The notes beneath the pieces were generated by a model, which made no database searches, was not told where the DNA came from, and saw only the letters and a program-made list of their open reading frames with translations. Positions 35,601 through 44,093 of a stretch of 50,197 nt of DNA are shown here, piece by piece. The stretch spans positions 1 through 50,197 of the forward strand of contig CAIMAQ010000030.1 in NCBI GenBank assembly GCA_903839035.1, read 5' to 3'. Within the stretch, counting starts at the first letter, position 1. Each line of letters begins with the position of its first letter. A program made the position numbers and the translations under genes. The stretch comes from an uncultured Opitutia bacterium (GTDB lineage: Bacteria; Verrucomicrobiota; Verrucomicrobiia; Opitutales; Opitutaceae).

Positions 35601-36689
35601 TCAGGTCTGGTAACGCCCGGGCTGCTCCCGCGCGTGCCGCTCAATGCCCTGCATGATTGACCGGCAGCTGTCCTGCCAGCGCTCCGGCGGCATGTCCTCG
35701 GTGATGCCGATGAGCAGCCCATCCATCCGGCCCGCTTGTTCCAGCAGGTTGAGGGTCACCGCCTCGACCGCCGCGTCGGGCTGGAGATGCACGGAGGAGG
35801 GAAAATTGATCCACAAGACCTTGTCCGGCCAGGCCGCGCGGGCCTCGGCGAGCGTCTGGTCGGTGTCGGGCGCGGGCGTGAAGGCCTCGATATAATCGAG
35901 CGGCGTACCGGCAATCGCCGGGGCGATGAGCTTGGTGTTGGCATCGAAATGGCAGCCGATGAGCTTGCCGTGCCGGTGCATGACCTCGGCCGCCTCGTGG
36001 TAATGAGGCAGGTAGTAGGTCTCGAAGTTTTCGCGGCCGATGATCTCCGGAGTGACATTGCCCCCGTAGTTGGCGTGGGCCGCTGGCGACTGCGCCACCA
36101 GCGGGTAAATCTTCCGCCGGTTCTCCACGAGGATCTCGTACAGGCCCAGCACCTCGTCGCGCCGCTCCATCCACTCCTCGCAATAAGTCTGCATGCCCAT
36201 CACGCCGCCCGAGATCAGCTCCTGCATCGGCTCCAGCCCGAAGTTGGCCCGGTAAATCGTGTCGCCCTTGTCCGCCGCCTGCGCGCGCGCAAACTCGGCG
36301 TAGGCCGGCTCGTACACCTCGTCCCGCAGCAGGCAGCGGATCGCGGCGTAATCCTCAGGGCGCTTGAGCAGGTATTCGTGCCGCCAGGAGGTGAAGCCGC
36401 CGTCTTCCGCCAGGCTGGACAGCGTGCCGCACTTCGTTTCGTGCACCGTCCGCGTGAACTTCCGTTCCCCCACCCAATAAGCCTGCTCGGTCGTCCGGAC
36501 GTTGGGCCGGTGCGTGCGGAAGACCGGCAGCCGGCGGACGATGCAGCAGCCCCGGTTGCGCAGCTCGCGCTCCGCGGCGCACGGGGGGATCATGCATTCG
36601 TAGATCGTGAACGGCACGCGGTCGCCCTTGCCGCCGTGCAACGCCCGTTCCACCCGGGCCCGGGGAGTCATTTGCTGGGCCGGGTTCAT
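35601..36689 (-). CDS. UroD-superfamily protein with altered metal site (H/D/E)
   Basis: The 362-residue protein has the UroD fold but not the H-x-C...C zinc motif. By alignment with its neighbour, the HICGNT segment reads HFDANT (H247, D249), and the final Cys position reads GITEDMP (E331). This suggests a different metal, or none, and perhaps a different reaction. It overlaps the next UroD-like gene by four bases (ATGA) and is the last of three adjacent paralogues on this strand. A role in methyl transfer is inferred from the family only. Confidence 0.83.
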   Translation of the reverse strand: MNPAQQMTPRARVERALHGGKGDRVPFTIYECMIPPCAAERELRNRGCCIVRRLPVFRTHRPNVRTTEQAYWVGERKFTRTVHETKCGTLSSLAEDGGFTSWRHEYLLKRPEDYAAIRCLLRDEVYEPAYAEFARAQAADKGDTIYRANFGLEPMQELISGGVMGMQTYCEEWMERRDEVLGLYEILVENRRKIYPLVAQSPAAHANYGGNVTPEIIGRENFETYYLPHYHEAAEVMHRHGKLIGCHFDANTKLIAPAIAGTPLDYIEAFTPAPDTDQTLAEARAAWPDKVLWINFPSSVHLQPDAAVEAVTLNLLEQAGRMDGLLIGITEDMPPERWQDSCRSIMQGIERHAREQPGRYQT

Positions 36690-37699
36690 GGCTGGTGGGC
36701 CCGCGCATAATCACTAAGCGCGCGTAGGTTTTCCGCGGGCGTGTCCCGGGGCACTTCGCACCCCGCGCCGACGATGAAACGCGGACCGGCCTCGCGATGG
36801 CAGGCCGCCAGCGCGGCGGTGACCGCCGCCGGTGTCGAGTTGCGCAGGACGGCCACCGGATTGAGGTTGCCCAACAGGATCTGGTCCGGGCCCATCTGCG
36901 TGCGCGCCTCGGCGAGGGGCACCATCGAGTCCAGGTCCACGATGGCGCAGCCCAGACGGCCCATGCCGGCCAGATGCGCCCGGGTGTTGCCGCAGATGTG
37001 CAGCCGGACGGGCACGCCCAGCGCCCGGATCCCCGCCACGAGTCGCTGTTCATGGGGCCAGACAAATTCGCGGTAAACCTCCGGTCCAATGAGGGAGGCG
37101 GCCGCGTCGCCCATCCCGATCAGATCCGCGCCCGCGGCTACCTGCTCCCGGGCAAAGCGCAGTTCCATCTCCACCACGAAGGCAAAGAGCTCATGCACGA
37201 ACGCTGGGTCGTCGTAGAAATCCATCATCAAAGTATTGATGCCGCGCAGGTCCGCCGCCTCAGCCATCGGTCCCTCGATCCAGCCCTCGACCAGCCGGTC
37301 GCGGCCCACGCGCTCCCGCAGCCCGGCCACGGCGCGGATGCGGTTGTGCATGCGGCCCCCGCCCAGCGGGTCGGGCGGCCGCAGGCCAGCCAGCTGGATC
37401 TTGTCGGCCAGCCGCGCGTCCTCCTCGACAATCGCCACCGGCTGCTCGTCGAAATACTGGACGCGCGCCCCGCAATCTGCCGCCTCGACCGCGGGATCGG
37501 AGATGACGCTGACGTGATCGAAGCCAAACGCCTCGGCCGTCCGCACCTGGGCGTCGGCGAGGACCCGGTGGTCCGTGCAATAGTCGAGGTAGCGCGCCCC
37601 CGCGAACCGGGCCGCAAACATCATGGTGATAGGCATCAGCGGCAGCCGGTCCACCGGCCGGCCCGCCAGATGGGCGAGGATGAGTTCGCGGCCGTTCAC
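36686..37699 (-). CDS. UroD-superfamily methyltransferase with H/C/C zinc motif
   Basis: The 337-residue protein has the UroD fold and the complete zinc motif of MtaA/MtbA-type methyltransferases: H234 and C236 in LHICGNT, and C314 in GAGCEVPRDTP. It should transfer a methyl group between a corrinoid protein and a thiol, though no corrinoid protein is encoded nearby. It overlaps the next gene by four bases and follows the third paralogue by 15 bp, so the three are co-expressed. Confidence 0.87.
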   Translation of the reverse strand: MNGRELILAHLAGRPVDRLPLMPITMMFAARFAGARYLDYCTDHRVLADAQVRTAEAFGFDHVSVISDPAVEAADCGARVQYFDEQPVAIVEEDARLADKIQLAGLRPPDPLGGGRMHNRIRAVAGLRERVGRDRLVEGWIEGPMAEAADLRGINTLMMDFYDDPAFVHELFAFVVEMELRFAREQVAAGADLIGMGDAAASLIGPEVYREFVWPHEQRLVAGIRALGVPVRLHICGNTRAHLAGMGRLGCAIVDLDSMVPLAEARTQMGPDQILLGNLNPVAVLRNSTPAAVTAALAACHREAGPRFIVGAGCEVPRDTPAENLRALSDYARAHQP

Positions 37700-37714
37700 G
37701 GTGCGCCGGGCCCT

Positions 37715-38734
37715 TCAGTAGTTTCCCTCGCGCCGCCAGACGTCGAGCATCACCTCGTAGCTCGCGAGCGGCATGCCGGTGTAGATGCAGTTGCTCGTCG
37801 AGAAAATATAACCCCCGCCCGGCATGCCGTGCTTCAGCGCATACCGCGCCGCCTCCTCGATCTGCGCCGGCGTGCCCATGTCCAGCATGCCGCAGTGCAC
37901 GTTGCCAATCAGGCAGACTTCCGAGCCGTAGCGCCGCTTGACCTCCGCGATGTCCACCGACCCCTGCGGATCGAGCGAGTGTAGCGCATGCGGTCCGCTC
38001 TGCACCAGCTGGTCAATGATCGGCATGATGTTGCCGTCGGTGTGCTTGATCACGTAGTACCCGAGGTCCCGGTACCCCTTGGTCACGGCCGTGAGGTACG
38101 GCATGATGAACTCGGAAAACTGGGCCGGACTCAGGAAGGGGCCGGTGTTGAAGCAGTAGTCGGCACACAGCGCGTACCCGTCGAGTCCGCCCGGCCGCCG
38201 CCAGCGTGCCGCGCGTTCCAGCGACTCCCGCACCCAGCCCGCGGTCTGCGCCTTCAGCTTCTCCGGCTCCTCCACCAGCTGGCAGGAAAACGCCTCCATG
38301 TCGTTCCCGTTCGGGATCGCAAAGGTCGCGTCGCCATGGGCCATCAGGAAGTAACGGTCGCCCGTGCGCTCGCGGATCAGGTCCACCATGCGCTGCAGCT
38401 CCTCATCGGTGCTAGGATTCTGATGGATGAAGATGGCGCTGTGCTCGTAGCGCTCGGCCGTTGCGATGTAGAGGTCGGCCATGTCGCGCCGGTGCAGCTC
38501 GCGCTCCTTCTCCTCCATCTGCAGCCACTGGTCGTAGTTGCGGTGGGAGGGGTGCATGCGGCCGAACGCCTCCATCGTGAGGAAAAACACCATCTCGAGG
38601 TGCGGCACGCGCCCGGTCAGCGGCCGCCGCTCCAGGGCCGCGATGCAACGTTCGCGGGGCGTGAGGGGGCCGGGCGCGGACCCGGCCGTTGCCGCTCGTC
38701 CGCGGTCTGCACCCCGCGAAGCTTTCACGCTCAT
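37715..38734 (-). CDS. UroD-superfamily protein with H/D/C site
   Basis: The 339-residue protein has the UroD fold. The first metal pair reads H231 and D233 in KHTDGNIMP, with the third position C316 in STSNCIYTGMP retained; it is intermediate between the two downstream paralogues. The start at 38734 (MSVKASRGAD) is chosen because upstream residues do not fit the family. It is the first gene of the UroD trio. The intergenic stretch to the DoxX gene (38735-38946) holds no gene that I can support. Confidence 0.84.
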   Translation of the reverse strand: MSVKASRGADRGRAATAGSAPGPLTPRERCIAALERRPLTGRVPHLEMVFFLTMEAFGRMHPSHRNYDQWLQMEEKERELHRRDMADLYIATAERYEHSAIFIHQNPSTDEELQRMVDLIRERTGDRYFLMAHGDATFAIPNGNDMEAFSCQLVEEPEKLKAQTAGWVRESLERAARWRRPGGLDGYALCADYCFNTGPFLSPAQFSEFIMPYLTAVTKGYRDLGYYVIKHTDGNIMPIIDQLVQSGPHALHSLDPQGSVDIAEVKRRYGSEVCLIGNVHCGMLDMGTPAQIEEAARYALKHGMPGGGYIFSTSNCIYTGMPLASYEVMLDVWRREGNY

Positions 38735-38946
38735 GCCGCCGTTGTTACCGCCCCAGCCCCGGCGCACAATCGGCAAACGCCGGAAGGCAAGAAACGAGGA
38801 GGGATTGCCAAAATTCACCCGGTCACCGCCGCCCGCCATGCCCTCGCTCACGGTCAACCTGAAGCAGATCTCCGACGCGCAGTCGTCCTTCCACTGCCCG
38901 CGGCCCGCCCGGCGGGACCCTTACGCTCGAATTTGACCAGCCGGCT

Positions 38947-39348
38947 TCATGACCAGCAGTCCTGCTTGCCCTCGGGGGTGCGTTTCGCCGCCACCCACCA
39001 CACGAGCGCGATGAACACCGCCTGAAAGGGCAGCCGCAGCCAGAGCGTGACGGGCGAAAAATCCGCGCCCGACCTCCGGCCCATCAGCGCCACGTGCACG
39101 TTGGCGGGGAAAACCGCCACGAGCAGGGTAATCAGACCGCAGCCGGCCAAGCGCCTGATCGCGGGGAAAAACAGGCCGATCCCGCCGAGGATTTCCGCCA
39201 GCCCCGAAACCACGTTGACCGTCACCGGCCAGGTGATCCACGCCGGCATCATCCCGTAATAGGGCGGGGGCGTGCGAAAGTGGTACACCCCCGCCACAAT
39301 GAAGAACCCCGCCAGGATCCAGCGCAGGGCCAGCTGCGCCCAGTTCAT
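38947..39348 (-). CDS. DoxX-family membrane protein
   Basis: The 133-residue protein has four membrane segments (about 5-22, 39-58, 67-85, 103-120) and the early RWILAGFFIVAGVYHF segment typical of DoxX proteins. Function is not well defined; family members have been linked to quinone or sulfur redox and to membrane stress. The ATG at 39348 overlaps the upstream gene stop by four bases, so it is coupled to the 400-residue membrane protein gene. Confidence 0.85.
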   Translation of the reverse strand: MNWAQLALRWILAGFFIVAGVYHFRTPPPYYGMMPAWITWPVTVNVVSGLAEILGGIGLFFPAIRRLAGCGLITLLVAVFPANVHVALMGRRSGADFSPVTLWLRLPFQAVFIALVWWVAAKRTPEGKQDCWS

Positions 39349-40547
39349 ACGACCTGCGTCCGTGCCGCGGAGCCGCCGAACAGTTCCTTGAGCACGCCCC
39401 ACGCGCGGCGGAGTCCGGCGTCACGCACGCCCCCGTCCAACGCGTAGATGCGCGCGAACGTGGTCTCATGGCCGTGATAGCGCGGCGGCAGCAGGAAAAG
39501 CGTGCCGGCGCCGTCCGCCGTGACCGTCGAGAAAAACAATCCCCGGTCCACCTCCAGTGGCGCGGGGCCCCCCGCCACTGCGGCCGATCGCTCCGGCAGC
39601 ACCAGCCACGGGCGGTAGAAAAATTGCAGCGCGCCGTCCGGATTCCGCGCCAGGCGGCCGTAGGTCCGCACCGGCACGCCGGTCAGGTTCGCGCCCGCGA
39701 ACAGGCGGTTGTTGTTTTCCGCCGGCGTGAACCGGTGGCGCCGCAGCGTGAAGAAATCCCAGCAGAACTCGGAGCCGAACCACGTGAGGCGGAACGCCCA
39801 GCCCGCGACAAAATAAGCGAGGATGATCACCCCGATGGAGAGCGCCGCCCCGACCCAGGGATTGATCGTGGCGCTGAGCGTGAGCAGGCCCAGCAGCGCG
39901 GTGCGCGCCGCCTTGAGCGCGGCGTCAATCGCCCCCCACGGGCTGAGCAGGATCAGCACGTTGATCGCGTGGGACGCCATCCATACGACGGCAAACACCG
40001 CGAGGCCAAACGGGACGGTCAGGAGGTCGAGCAGCCACGAAAAGTCCGCGGCCTGGATCATGGCGAAGCCGCCCGAACCGTGGACCGCCGCCGTGTGCGC
40101 CCCGCCCGTCACCAGCTTGGAAAGTGTGTCCATCGTCAGCGGAATGACCGCTCCCGCCGCCACCAGCCCCGAGACCTTGTTTTCAATGGTCTCCAGCACG
40201 TCCAGCGGCTTCTTGAAGCCCGGCGGCAGCATCGCGCCCAGGCTGTCCTTCGCGGCGCACAGGCCGACGATGAGCAAAGCCGGGAGGAAAAAACTCCAGT
40301 GGGCATACCACGGCAGCGCGGCGCGGGCGGCACTGTCCTTGGCCGTCGCCCACTGGTAGGCGCCGTAGGCCCCCGTGCCCAGCAGCGGCGAGATCGCGAT
40401 GCCCGTCACGGTCGCGATCGATTTCGCCAGCCCAACCGCCGGCGAGCGGTCGGCGGCGGGAGGCGCCGCGGGGCCCGCGGCCGAAAGCGGGGTCAGGCAG
40501 GCGGCCAGCATCGCAAGCAGCAGAAACCACGGGGCGGAGCGTTTCAT
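39345..40547 (-). CDS. Hypothetical membrane protein with signal peptide
   Basis: The 400-residue product has an N-terminal signal or anchor (about residues 4-24) and further hydrophobic segments at about 41-60, 75-95, 128-142 and 180-260, followed by a C-terminal soluble part with the sequence LTWFGSEFCWDFFTLRRHRF near its start. No family is recognised. The ATG at 40547 is preferred over a GTG at 40553. It is coupled to the DoxX gene by a four-base overlap. Confidence 0.75.
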   Translation of the reverse strand: MKRSAPWFLLLAMLAACLTPLSAAGPAAPPAADRSPAVGLAKSIATVTGIAISPLLGTGAYGAYQWATAKDSAARAALPWYAHWSFFLPALLIVGLCAAKDSLGAMLPPGFKKPLDVLETIENKVSGLVAAGAVIPLTMDTLSKLVTGGAHTAAVHGSGGFAMIQAADFSWLLDLLTVPFGLAVFAVVWMASHAINVLILLSPWGAIDAALKAARTALLGLLTLSATINPWVGAALSIGVIILAYFVAGWAFRLTWFGSEFCWDFFTLRRHRFTPAENNNRLFAGANLTGVPVRTYGRLARNPDGALQFFYRPWLVLPERSAAVAGGPAPLEVDRGLFFSTVTADGAGTLFLLPPRYHGHETTFARIYALDGGVRDAGLRRAWGVLKELFGGSAARTQVV

Positions 40548-40676
40548 GGGCACAAATTAGCGGCGGGACCAGCCGGTGGAAAGCGCGAAGGTGCCGCCGG
40601 GCCGGCCAGCCCTCGCGGCCGGCACAACCGACCCCAGCGGGCGGCGGGTCCGGCGGACCCGCCGGAATCGGTCACT

Positions 40677-42683
40677 TCAAAGCCGCTCGCGCTCGAGGTT
40701 GAGCCAGGCGGTTTCCTTCGGGGTAAGCGTCACGCCCAGGCACGCCAGCGAGCTCACGGTCTCACTGACGATGCGCGGACCGATGAGCGCAAACGTCGGG
40801 AAGGGCTGCGCCAGCACGTAGGCCGCTGCGATGGCGATGGGCGTCGTGTCCTTCTTCTTCGCCAGCGCAATGGCGCGGTCGCGGCGCACAAAGTTGTCCT
40901 CGGAATACCAGCAACGGACGAGCTGCTCGTCCTCGCGCTTGTCCGGCGCGGCGCGGTCGGTGAAGAACCCGCGGGCCTGGCTCGACCAGGCGAGCAGCGG
41001 CAGTTGGTTTTTCTTCAGCCAGCGGCGCGAGTCCTTGTCCGACGCGGCAATGCAGCCCGCCCAGACCGGGTCCACCATGCGCGCGAGGCTGAAGTTGTTG
41101 CTCAGCACGCTGAAGCCCTGCAGGCCCTTGCGCGCCGCGTAGCGGTTCGCCGCGGCCACGCGGGGCAGCGTCCAGTTGGAGCCGCCGAACGCCTTGATCC
41201 GGCCCGCCTTCACGTGCTCGTTGAGCACCTCGACGAACTCGCCGATGGGCACCTCGAGATTGTCGCGGTGCAGCATATAGATGTCCGCATAGGGCGTCTG
41301 CAGCCGGCCGAGCGACTCGTGCAGCTGCTCGGTGAGATGCTCCGGCGTGCAAAACGGCGTGTGCGCGCCCTTCACGATGACGCTGATCTCCTCGCGGATG
41401 CCGCGGTTTTTGATCCACTGCCCGAGCAGCCGCTCCTGCAGGCCGCCGCCGTAGACGTAGGCCGTGTCGAAGGTGTTGCCGCCGCGGGAGAAATAGTCGT
41501 CCCACACCGCTGCGCTGTGCGGCATCGTGACCGTGTTGTCGCAGCCCATGATCAGCCGCGACACCGGCTTCGCCAGGTGCGGGATCACGCTGGTGGGGAT
41601 GTTGGCGTCCGCGCGCTTGGCCAGCGGCCGGCGCGCATGCGTGTGCAGGAAATTCTCCGGCTTCTCCGCCTCGTACAGCAGGCCGATGGACGCGCGCCAC
41701 GCGTCGAGCGCGGCCATGTTGCCGAGCGTGTCAGCCACGCTCATCGCGGACACCTCGCGCTCGCCAAGCTCCAGCGCCCGGGCGACGGCGTCGGCCTCGA
41801 GGCCGTAGAGATTCTTGTCGGTGGCGACACTGATCTCCTCCACCTTGCCATCCTTGTGCAGGAAAAATTTCGCAGGCGTACCCTCGCTGGGCGGGATCCA
41901 CGGCGACGGCACCACGATCATGCCGGTGCTGCCGTAGATGCGCGCGGAGTTGTCCTGGCTCAGGCCGACGCTCGTCGCTACCTGCGCCACAAGGCCGTTG
42001 GCGAATTTCAGTGTCGCCGCCGCGACCACGTCCACGCCCGTCTGCGGATGCAGCTCGCCCGCCCCCGTGACCGAGGTGGGATTGAGGAACGGCTTGCCCG
42101 ACATCGCGCCGGCGATGAGCCGCGAGAACGACACCGCATAGCAGCCGACGTCGAGGATGCCGCCGCCACCCGCGGCGTTGGACCAGAGGCGGGACTCGGC
42201 GTTGAAGCCGGCGTTGAAGCCAAAGGTCGCCTGCACGAGCTTCACCTCGCCGATCGCGCCGCTGCGGACAAGCTCGACGATCCTGGCGGTCTGCGGATGG
42301 CAGCGGTACATGAACGCCTCCATCAGGAGCACCTTGTTCGCGCTCGCGGCCTCGGCCATGACCATGGCCTCGGCGTAGTTCAGCCCGATGGGCTTTTCAC
42401 AGAGAATGTGTTTCCCCGCCTCGGCGGCCTTCACCGCCCACTCGACGTGCTGCGGGTGCGGGACGGCGATGTACACGGCCTCGACCTCGGGGTCGGCGAG
42501 CAGCGCCTCGTAGCTGCCGTGGGCGCGCGGATTGCCATGCCCGGCCGCGAATTTCTGGGCGCTGGCCGGGGTTCGGCTCCCCACCGCCACCAGGCGGCTG
42601 TTTTCGGCGCGGGCCAGGCCCTGCGCGAAAATCCCCGCAATGCGTCCCGTGCTCAAGATTCCCCAGCCAAGCTTTTTGGTCAT
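40677..42683 (-). CDS. Gfo/Idh/MocA oxidoreductase fused to aldo/keto reductase
   Basis: The 668-residue protein is two enzymes in one. Residues about 1-360 are a Gfo/Idh/MocA-type NAD(P) oxidoreductase (GILSTGRIAGIFAQGL Rossmann start, EKPIGL motif near residue 97). Residues about 372-668 are an aldo/keto reductase with the tetrad Asp and Tyr in FDTAYVYGGG, Lys in VIVKGAH, and His in YMLHRDN. The fusion suggests that a sugar or inositol is oxidised at one site and a carbonyl reduced at the other, possibly with cofactor recycling. Its start at 42683 is just 49 bp from the 42732 palindrome. The gene stands alone on the minus strand. Confidence 0.87.
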   Translation of the reverse strand: MTKKLGWGILSTGRIAGIFAQGLARAENSRLVAVGSRTPASAQKFAAGHGNPRAHGSYEALLADPEVEAVYIAVPHPQHVEWAVKAAEAGKHILCEKPIGLNYAEAMVMAEAASANKVLLMEAFMYRCHPQTARIVELVRSGAIGEVKLVQATFGFNAGFNAESRLWSNAAGGGGILDVGCYAVSFSRLIAGAMSGKPFLNPTSVTGAGELHPQTGVDVVAAATLKFANGLVAQVATSVGLSQDNSARIYGSTGMIVVPSPWIPPSEGTPAKFFLHKDGKVEEISVATDKNLYGLEADAVARALELGEREVSAMSVADTLGNMAALDAWRASIGLLYEAEKPENFLHTHARRPLAKRADANIPTSVIPHLAKPVSRLIMGCDNTVTMPHSAAVWDDYFSRGGNTFDTAYVYGGGLQERLLGQWIKNRGIREEISVIVKGAHTPFCTPEHLTEQLHESLGRLQTPYADIYMLHRDNLEVPIGEFVEVLNEHVKAGRIKAFGGSNWTLPRVAAANRYAARKGLQGFSVLSNNFSLARMVDPVWAGCIAASDKDSRRWLKKNQLPLLAWSSQARGFFTDRAAPDKREDEQLVRCWYSEDNFVRRDRAIALAKKKDTTPIAIAAAYVLAQPFPTFALIGPRIVSETVSSLACLGVTLTPKETAWLNLERERL

Positions 42684-42731
42684 GCCCGGCCAAACTAGGT
42701 GACTCCGCGCCGTCAATGCAATCACGACGAG

Positions 42732-42832
42732 GCCGCGATCCAGCGTAACCCAATAGGTTACACTCCATCACGCCACATGGCGCCCTCCGCAACAGGGCCA
42801 GTGTAACCTATTGGGTTACACCGGATCGCGGC
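42732..42832. repeat. Nested palindrome with two GTAACC inner palindromes (family F)
   Basis: Two arms of about 33 bp, from 42732 (GCCGCGATCC) and ending at 42832 (GGATCGCGGC), are inverse copies with a few mismatches. Each arm contains its own palindrome GTAACC-5nt-GGTTAC (42745-42761 and 42803-42819). It lies between the divergent fusion-enzyme and rRNA methyltransferase genes, so it can be a double operator as well as a mobile-type element. Confidence 0.88.
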
Positions 42833-42889
42833 TCACCGGGGCAAGGAGTGAGGGTTGCGTCGGTGGGTCGCGTCGGTTGAGGCTGGGGC

Positions 42890-43675
42890 ATGCCGCTCAC
42901 CAAGGCCGGACTCCAGCGCCTGCGCTCCCTGCGCGAAAAGAAGCACCGCGAGGCGCTCGGGCTGTTCGTCGTCGAGGGCGAGAAGGTCGTGGCCGAGCTG
43001 CTCGCGGCGGGTTTCCCGTTCGAGGAGGTCTATGTGGTGAAGAATGGAGACGGGGCACCCCCGCACGGGGCACCCCCGCCCCGTTTCACCATCCCCGCGG
43101 CGGGGGCGCCGCGGCTCCAACCGATCGAGATCACCGGCGAGGAGATGGCCCGTGCCAGTCATTTTTCCACCCCCTCGAGCGTGCTCGCGGTCGGAAAAAT
43201 CTCCCGGACACCCCTCGCGGCCGGCGCGCTCGACCGCGGGCTCACCCTGGCGCTCGACGGCGTGCAGGACGCCGGCAACGTCGGTACGCTCCTCCGCATC
43301 GCGGACTGGTTCGGCCTCGACCGCGTGGTGCTGTCGCCCGACTGCGCCGACCTGTTTCACCAGAAGGTCATCAATGCCAGCATGGGCTCGTTTGCCCGCG
43401 TGTCCGCCCACACCGCCGACCTGCCCGCCGTGTTGGCCACGACAAAGGCCCCGATTCTCGGGTGCGACCTGACCGGCGACGATGTACACGGCCTGGCCGC
43501 GCTGCGCGACGCCGTGATCGTCGTGGGCCGCGAGGGCTCGGGCCTGTCGGCGGCGGTGAAGAAAGGCGTGACGCGCTTCGTCACCATCCCTCGTTTCGGC
43601 GGAGCCGAGTCGCTCAACGCTGCCGTCGCCGCCGCCATCGTGTGCGACAACCTCCGGCGGGGGGCCAAATCCTGA
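42890..43675 (+). CDS. SpoU/TrmH-type 2'-O-ribose RNA methyltransferase
   Basis: The 261-residue protein has the SPOUT knot motifs: NVGTLLRIADWFG (motif 1), VVGREGSGLS (motif 2) and IPRFGGAESLNAAVAAAI (motif 3). A preceding substrate-binding domain (residues 1-95) is of the RNA 2'-O ribose methyltransferase type; target is tRNA or rRNA. A perfect 15-bp tandem duplication at 43050-43079 adds DGAPP/HGAPP in the N-terminal domain. ATG at 42890 follows a GGCTGGGGC stretch. Confidence 0.9.
   Translation: MPLTKAGLQRLRSLREKKHREALGLFVVEGEKVVAELLAAGFPFEEVYVVKNGDGAPPHGAPPPRFTIPAAGAPRLQPIEITGEEMARASHFSTPSSVLAVGKISRTPLAAGALDRGLTLALDGVQDAGNVGTLLRIADWFGLDRVVLSPDCADLFHQKVINASMGSFARVSAHTADLPAVLATTKAPILGCDLTGDDVHGLAALRDAVIVVGREGSGLSAAVKKGVTRFVTIPRFGGAESLNAAVAAAIVCDNLRRGAKS
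43050..43079 (+). repeat. In-frame 15-bp tandem duplication within the TrmH gene
   Basis: ACGGGGCACCCCCGC is present twice without gap at 43050-43064 and 43065-43079. It adds five codons to the loop after VVKNGDG and keeps the frame. Probably a recent slip duplication in a GC-rich loop. Confidence 0.85.
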
Positions 43676-43677
43676 TT

Positions 43678-43773
43678 TTTATCGCGGAAGCGCGGAGAAG
43701 CGGAATTAGGAAAACAATCCTTCTGCTTCGGATCGAATTCCCCCGTTCCGCTCCTCCGCGTTTCCGCGATAAA
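43678..43773. repeat. Family A intergenic palindrome (full copy) between convergent genes
   Basis: The left arm begins TTTATCGCGGAAGCGCGGA at 43678 and its inverse ends TTTCCGCGATAAA at 43773; about 29 bp pair with few mismatches. It fills the gap between two convergent genes, where the transcript from either side would form the hairpin, so it may serve as a terminator for both. Confidence 0.9.
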
Positions 43774-43788
43774 TTCCGGGGATCGGCC

Positions 43789-44025
43789 TCAATCCTTGCT
43801 CGCCTTCTTCTTGGAGCCGCCGCCGGTGTGGAGCACCATGCCGGCCATCATGCCAATCGCGAACACGCCGAAAAAGATCAGCGCCGCCTGAGCATGGAGG
43901 GGATTCTTGGCCGTGGTCCCGGCGATCGGGAAGTTGAAGTCGATCACCTGCAGGTTGTTCATGCCCACGTAGAGCACGATGAACAGCATCGCGAGGAACC
44001 AGAGGGTCTTGAGAAAAGCCTTCAT
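43789..44025 (-). CDS. Small membrane protein (LapA/DUF1049-like)
   Basis: The 78-residue product has two membrane segments (about 4-22 and 48-67) joined by a short loop with QVIDFNFPI, and a basic C-terminus (GGGSKKKASKD). This is the LapA/DUF1049 pattern. The ATG at 44025 (MKAFLKTLWFLAML) is chosen; upstream in-frame sequence continues into the family B palindrome without similarity. It lies between a convergent methyltransferase gene and a divergent PhyH gene. Confidence 0.78.
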   Translation of the reverse strand: MKAFLKTLWFLAMLFIVLYVGMNNLQVIDFNFPIAGTTAKNPLHAQAALIFFGVFAIGMMAGMVLHTGGGSKKKASKD

Positions 44026-44093
44026 GGCCCGGCACCTTGGAGAATTCCCGCCCGCTTGGCGAGTATTTGCCGCGCAGACCTGACTCAGAATCC

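Noticed and set aside
26078-38734. UroD-like proteins as heme biosynthesis enzymes
   Set aside because: Two of the four have the H-x-C...C zinc motif of methyltransferases and the other two have altered sites; none lies near heme genes, so they are better called superfamily members.
38735-38946. A small open frame (38839-38937) encoding about 32 residues starting MPSLTVNLKQISDAQ
   Set aside because: No similarity or ribosome-binding site is evident; it may be a remnant of a gene start but cannot be supported.
39468-42698. A 1076-codon open frame on the plus strand
   Set aside because: It lies opposite genes with clear families on the minus strand (membrane protein and Gfo/Idh-AKR fusion). 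Its product is Arg/His/Ala-rich without a recognisable fold, as is common for antisense frames in GC-rich DNA.
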